Assembly (NCBI GenBank): GCA_023140455.1
Contig: JAGLLQ010000320.1
Span: forward strand, 1 to 8,601
Length of the DNA: 8,601 bases
Reading direction: 5' to 3'
Origin: Desulfobacteraceae bacterium
GTDB taxonomy: Bacteria; Desulfobacterota; Desulfobacteria; Desulfobacterales; Desulfobacteraceae
The notes beneath the pieces are model-generated. The model made no database searches. It saw nothing but the letters and a program-made list of their open reading frames with translations, and was not told the DNA's origin. Shown here piece after piece: positions 5,619 through 8,601 of the stretch. Each line of letters starts with the position of its first letter. Position 1 is the first letter of the stretch. The translations under genes were made by a program, and so were the position numbers.

Positions 5619-6854
5619 ATGAAAAACAAGATACCGGAAAAAGCACAGCTACTCGAAAAACTTAGAAGCAATGGCTTTAATGTCCCGGATTTTATTTATG
5701 TCCCGGCTATGAACTTTAAAAATGAAAATTTCGAACAACTTGATTCTTTTTTAAAAAAGCACAGGGAAAGTTATAAAGTTATAGCAAGGAGTGCACACCC
5801 CCTTGAATCAAATTACAATGGAGGTACATTTGATTCTCTTGAAACATATGCAGATATTGCAGGCATTAAATATGCCAGGAACAAAATAATTAAAATTGCT
5901 GAGACATCAAAGCAGCTATCCATTCACAGGCAGCAGATATTTAACCACGCCCCTGTTATTAATATGGATGAAATGGGTGTCATTGTAATGCCCTTTATTA
6001 ATGGCTCCAGTGTAATGGCAAAAATGATAGTTGATCATTGGGAATTTGGTTACAGCAGAGACAGAACTAAAAAAGTCCAAAGTGAACCATATATTACCAA
6101 GGTACCCCATGACAGAAAATTAATGAAACTTTCTGAAGACATACAAAAAACATTGGGGTTCAAAAGCGAAATTGAATATATTATTGCAAGTGATGGAGAA
6201 ATCCATGTTGTACAGGCAAAGGATATTTCAAATATCGAAACTATGCAAAAGGCTGAGAATCAGGATTCCATTAAGTTAGACGGCATAAGACGTATGAGGA
6301 AACGGAGAAATTACAGAGAGCGGCCTGTTTATGTAATGGACAATAAGGCCTTTTATATAGATATCGTCAGCCAATGCGAGGATCTTGTCAAGGAAGGATC
6401 AGAACCAGAGGCTGATATCAACACCATCATATCCAGCGTAAAGGCTTATGAAAAAGAACTTGAATCTTTTGCCTTAAGGCATCAACGATTTGCTGTTCTT
6501 GGATTTGCAATACAGGACTCCAGCGAATTATTCCAAATTGCGAATCATTATCTTGACTCTTTGCCGGAGCTTCAGAAAATTCTTTCAAAAGCTTTACATA
6601 GCAACCTGTATCAAATTGATATTTTTCTGGCTGAAGCTGACACATTAATTGCAAAGGACAAATTCAGAATCAACCTGTGCACTCATGATGCATATGGCAT
6701 TGATACCGTGCGTAACCCTCTCTGGTCAGCCTATTGGCATGTAGATCAGCATGATAAAATGATAAATAAATTCAAACGCCTTGGTTTTAAAACCGGCGAC
6801 ACAATAGGCATTGATATTGATGCTGAAAGCCACCCCATAATCCACAGACACTAA
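5619..6854 (+). CDS. PEP synthase/PPDK-like ATP-grasp domain with unrecognised C-terminal half
   Basis: This is a 411-residue soluble protein. Residues about 8-205 resemble the N-terminal nucleotide-binding domain of PEP synthase and pyruvate phosphate dikinase: LRSNGFNVPDFIYV (15-28), KVIARSAHPLES (53-64), EMGVIVMPFINGSSV (118-132) and IEYIIASDGEIHVVQAKDIS (185-204), matching the family's VRSSA, GVIVM and VQAR-type motifs. The phosphohistidine and pyruvate/PEP-binding domains of the full enzymes are missing, so it cannot be PEP synthase. Residues 220-411 match nothing I recognise; they start with a basic run (RRMRKRRNYRERP) and end rich in His and Asp (CTHDAYGIDT, YWHVDQHDK, HPIIHRH). It may be an ATP-dependent ligase or phosphotransferase on an unknown substrate. 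The start at 5619 has a modest AAGG six bases upstream. It is transcribed away from the two-component block and may share its control region. Confidence 0.72.
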   Translation: MKNKIPEKAQLLEKLRSNGFNVPDFIYVPAMNFKNENFEQLDSFLKKHRESYKVIARSAHPLESNYNGGTFDSLETYADIAGIKYARNKIIKIAETSKQLSIHRQQIFNHAPVINMDEMGVIVMPFINGSSVMAKMIVDHWEFGYSRDRTKKVQSEPYITKVPHDRKLMKLSEDIQKTLGFKSEIEYIIASDGEIHVVQAKDISNIETMQKAENQDSIKLDGIRRMRKRRNYRERPVYVMDNKAFYIDIVSQCEDLVKEGSEPEADINTIISSVKAYEKELESFALRHQRFAVLGFAIQDSSELFQIANHYLDSLPELQKILSKALHSNLYQIDIFLAEADTLIAKDKFRINLCTHDAYGIDTVRNPLWSAYWHVDQHDKMINKFKRLGFKTGDTIGIDIDAESHPIIHRH

Positions 6855-7120
6855 ACTCAATTCAGTTATTCAAATCAGATTTTTTAAACAAAACAAGTTG
6901 TGCTAAAAATTTTCTTATGTTAAGACTATTCAATTTAGCTTAGTGGGTCGTAACATGACGGTTAGCGATCACAGCGGGTTAGCAGTCGCAGTATGACGGA
7001 TTTGCGATTGCAAAATGATGAGATGGTGTGTTAACGGAGAACAATACGCATAATAATAAATAAAAGTCTGCGCCTTATTAATACGGTCAGGCAAACAAAA
7101 ATTTTGAAATTGAGGATTCT
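6855..7120. other. Intergenic gap without a gene
   Basis: These 266 bases lie between the ATP-grasp gene and the HyfB-like gene. I see no convincing protein gene on either strand and no clear hairpin-plus-T terminator for the upstream gene. The gap contains a small cluster of degenerate repeats (6960-7012) and then an AT-rich stretch leading to the ribosome binding site at about 7112-7115 (GAGG, five bases before the ATG). A promoter for the downstream operon is expected here, but I find only weak candidates. Confidence 0.5.
6960..7012. repeat. Three degenerate GGTTAGCGATCGCA-like repeats
   Basis: Three related units lie in tandem: GGTTAGCGATCACA (6960-6973), GGTTAGCAGTCGCA (6977-6990) and GGATTTGCGATTGCA (6998-7012). 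The first and third are each preceded by ATGAC, 38 bases apart. The third contains a small stem, TTTGC/GCAAA, around GATT. They are richer in GC than their surroundings. They could be binding sites upstream of the hydrogenase-type operon or a remnant of a dispersed repeat. Confidence 0.45.
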
Positions 7121-8601
7121 ATGAGTCAATTTTTTATGTCCATATTAATAATCATTTTAGGTGGTTTTCTATCCCTGATTTTTGCAAAACAATTTAAATT
7201 AATGAAATTCCTTGCAGTCCTTCTGCTAAGTGCCGGTTGCCTTTCTGGTTTGTTTGATGTTGCAACAAAGCTCTTTCAATCGGGGGACTATACAGCATCA
7301 TTCAAATATCTAAATAATTTTTCATTAACATTTCAAATTGATGGACTTTCTGCTTTTTTTCTTGTTGCCATCTTTTTGGTTTCTCTCCTTGCAACCATTT
7401 ACAGTTTTCATTATATGAATGATTCTAAAAGACCGGGGCGAACTGCTGCTAACTATTTTTTCTTCAGCATCTTAATCGCTTCAATGGCCTTGGTTGTAAC
7501 TGCTGCAAACATGATTACATTCATGCTTTCCTGGGAAATCATGTCGCTATCATCTTTCTTTCTGGTTATTTATAAATACAATAATGCTGAAAATCGAAAA
7601 GCAGGCTACCTCTATTTTGTTTTTTCCCATGTAGGTGCCATGTTCATATTCGCCGCCTTTGGGATTGTTTACGGTTATACAGGAAGCTTTGGATTTGAAG
7701 CAATGGCTTCCCTTCCAGACACTGTAAAAATTGTAGTATTTATTTTTTCTTTTATCGGGTTTGGTTCAAAAGCAGGTGTATTCCCTTTCCATGTCTGGTT
7801 ACCCCATGCTCATCCCGCAGCACCGAGCCATATTTCTGCTGTAATGTCAGGAGTCATGATTAAAACCGGTATTTACGGTATTATAAAAATGTATGTCCTG
7901 TTAAACTTTCATACTCCTCTTTTTGGAAACATTGTTCTTGTTGCCGGAGTGATTTCAGGTATTCTTGGAATTGTTTATGCTTTAGGTCAACATGATCTCA
8001 AAAAATTACTCGCATACTCCAGTGTTGAAAATATAGGTATCATCTTAATCGGATTAGGCATTGGAATGATTGGTGTTTCATCCAATAACCAACTTATGGC
8101 AGCTCTCGGATTTACAGGTGGGTTCCTTCACATTCTGAATCACTCTATTTTTAAATCACTCTTGTTTATGGGCGCGGGAATGGTTCTCCATAAAACAGGA
8201 ACACGCTCCATTGATGCTTTGGGTGGGTTGATTAAAAATATGAGGGTCACAGGGACCACAGTAATAATAGGCTCTATTGCAATATGCGGACTTCCACCCT
8301 TTAATGGATTTGTGGGAGAATTTTTTATTTATCTCGCTGGATTTAATGGAGTAACCCTTACTAAATCAGCTTTTGTTATGAGTTGTTTTGGAATTATCAG
8401 CCTTGCAGTTATCGGCGGACTTGCACTTGCCTGTTTTACAAAGGTAATCGGTGTTGTTTTTCAAGGTGAACCCAGGACTAAAGCGGCTGTTGATGTTGAT
8501 GAAAAAGGTCCAACCATGCTTTTTTCCATGTCAATTCTTGCAACAATCTGTATTTTAATAGGGATATTTCCAAAACTTATTATCCAAATGCCCATTAATG
8601 C
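7121..8601 (+). CDS. HyfB/NuoL-type proton-translocating membrane subunit, 3' end outside window
   Basis: The frame is open from ATG at 7121 to the window end, giving 493 residues with no stop. The start has GAGG five bases upstream. The protein is very hydrophobic with many helices and belongs to the antiporter-like family of complex I (NuoL/M/N) and group 4 hydrogenases. Key residues are visible: E139 in LSWEIMSLSSFFLVIYKY, K217 in GFGSKAGVFPFHVWLPHAHPAAPSHISA, K248 in VMIKTGIYG, K345 in LNHSIFKSLLFMGAGMV and E400 in PPFNGFVGEF, which lies where NuoM has its TM12 glutamate. The WEIMSLSSFFLV wording favours HyfB/HycC (hydrogenase-4 or formate hydrogenlyase) over NuoL. HyfB is about 670 residues, so roughly a quarter is missing here. 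It would pump protons or sodium ions and is likely the first gene of its operon. Confidence 0.88.
   Translation, partial: MSQFFMSILIIILGGFLSLIFAKQFKLMKFLAVLLLSAGCLSGLFDVATKLFQSGDYTASFKYLNNFSLTFQIDGLSAFFLVAIFLVSLLATIYSFHYMNDSKRPGRTAANYFFFSILIASMALVVTAANMITFMLSWEIMSLSSFFLVIYKYNNAENRKAGYLYFVFSHVGAMFIFAAFGIVYGYTGSFGFEAMASLPDTVKIVVFIFSFIGFGSKAGVFPFHVWLPHAHPAAPSHISAVMSGVMIKTGIYGIIKMYVLLNFHTPLFGNIVLVAGVISGILGIVYALGQHDLKKLLAYSSVENIGIILIGLGIGMIGVSSNNQLMAALGFTGGFLHILNHSIFKSLLFMGAGMVLHKTGTRSIDALGGLIKNMRVTGTTVIIGSIAICGLPPFNGFVGEFFIYLAGFNGVTLTKSAFVMSCFGIISLAVIGGLALACFTKVIGVVFQGEPRTKAAVDVDEKGPTMLFSMSILATICILIGIFPKLIIQMPIN

Noticed and set aside
6960..7012. CRISPR array
   Set aside because: The units are short, degenerate and nearly adjacent, without spacers of uniform length.
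6955..7034. Two 13-codon mini-frames overlapping by ATGA (6955-6996 and 6993-7034), possible leader peptides
   Set aside because: They fall within the repeat cluster, have no ribosome binding site, and show no attenuator hairpin or codon run that would support a leader peptide.
6898..7060. Possible -35/-10 pairs for the HyfB-like gene, for example TTAACG with TAATAA
   Set aside because: The box matches are poor and AT-rich sequence yields several equal alternatives; none is convincing enough to list.

Overview
The window is AT-rich and bacterial. It suggests an anaerobic Desulfobacterota-like organism (Desulfobacterales type): a DASS/SLC13 anion transporter sits among two-component genes, and next to them begins a membrane-bound hydrogenase-type (HyfB-like) operon. 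This taxonomic guess rests on gene content and protein style only; there is no rRNA or marker gene to confirm it.

Layout. (1) Bases 1-119 are the last codons of a UvrD/Rep-type helicase on the + strand. (2) A hairpin (145-176) separates it from a long minus-strand block. (3) The block reads right to left: receiver-only response regulator A (5106-5525), membrane sensor histidine kinase (3718-5109, ATGA overlap with regulator A), a soluble degenerate histidine kinase (3012-3683), receiver-only response regulator B (2529-2957), a 288-base spacer with a perfect 15-bp inverted repeat and a possible promoter, a DASS-family transporter (768-2240), and a two-CBS-domain protein (185-745). (4) A 93-base divergent control region (5526-5618) with a 12-bp palindrome separates regulator A from a + strand gene (5619-6854). 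That gene encodes an ATP-grasp domain like the N-terminus of PEP synthase/PPDK joined to a C-terminal half I do not recognise. (5) A 266-base gap (6855-7120) carries three degenerate repeats. (6) A HyfB/NuoL-like proton-pumping subunit starts at 7121 and runs off the end.

How it may work together. The six minus-strand genes look like a signalling-plus-transport locus: one complete membrane sensor kinase, one kinase relative that keeps the phospho-accepting histidine but has lost ATP-binding motifs, two receivers with no DNA-binding domain, a transporter and a nucleotide-sensing-type CBS protein. No gene here encodes a DNA-binding output. Signalling may therefore end in protein-protein control, perhaps of transport, or reach an effector elsewhere. 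The transporter has departures from the usual Ser-Asn-Thr substrate motifs of its family, so its substrate cannot be assumed. The functional link between signalling genes and transporter is inference from gene order and strand.
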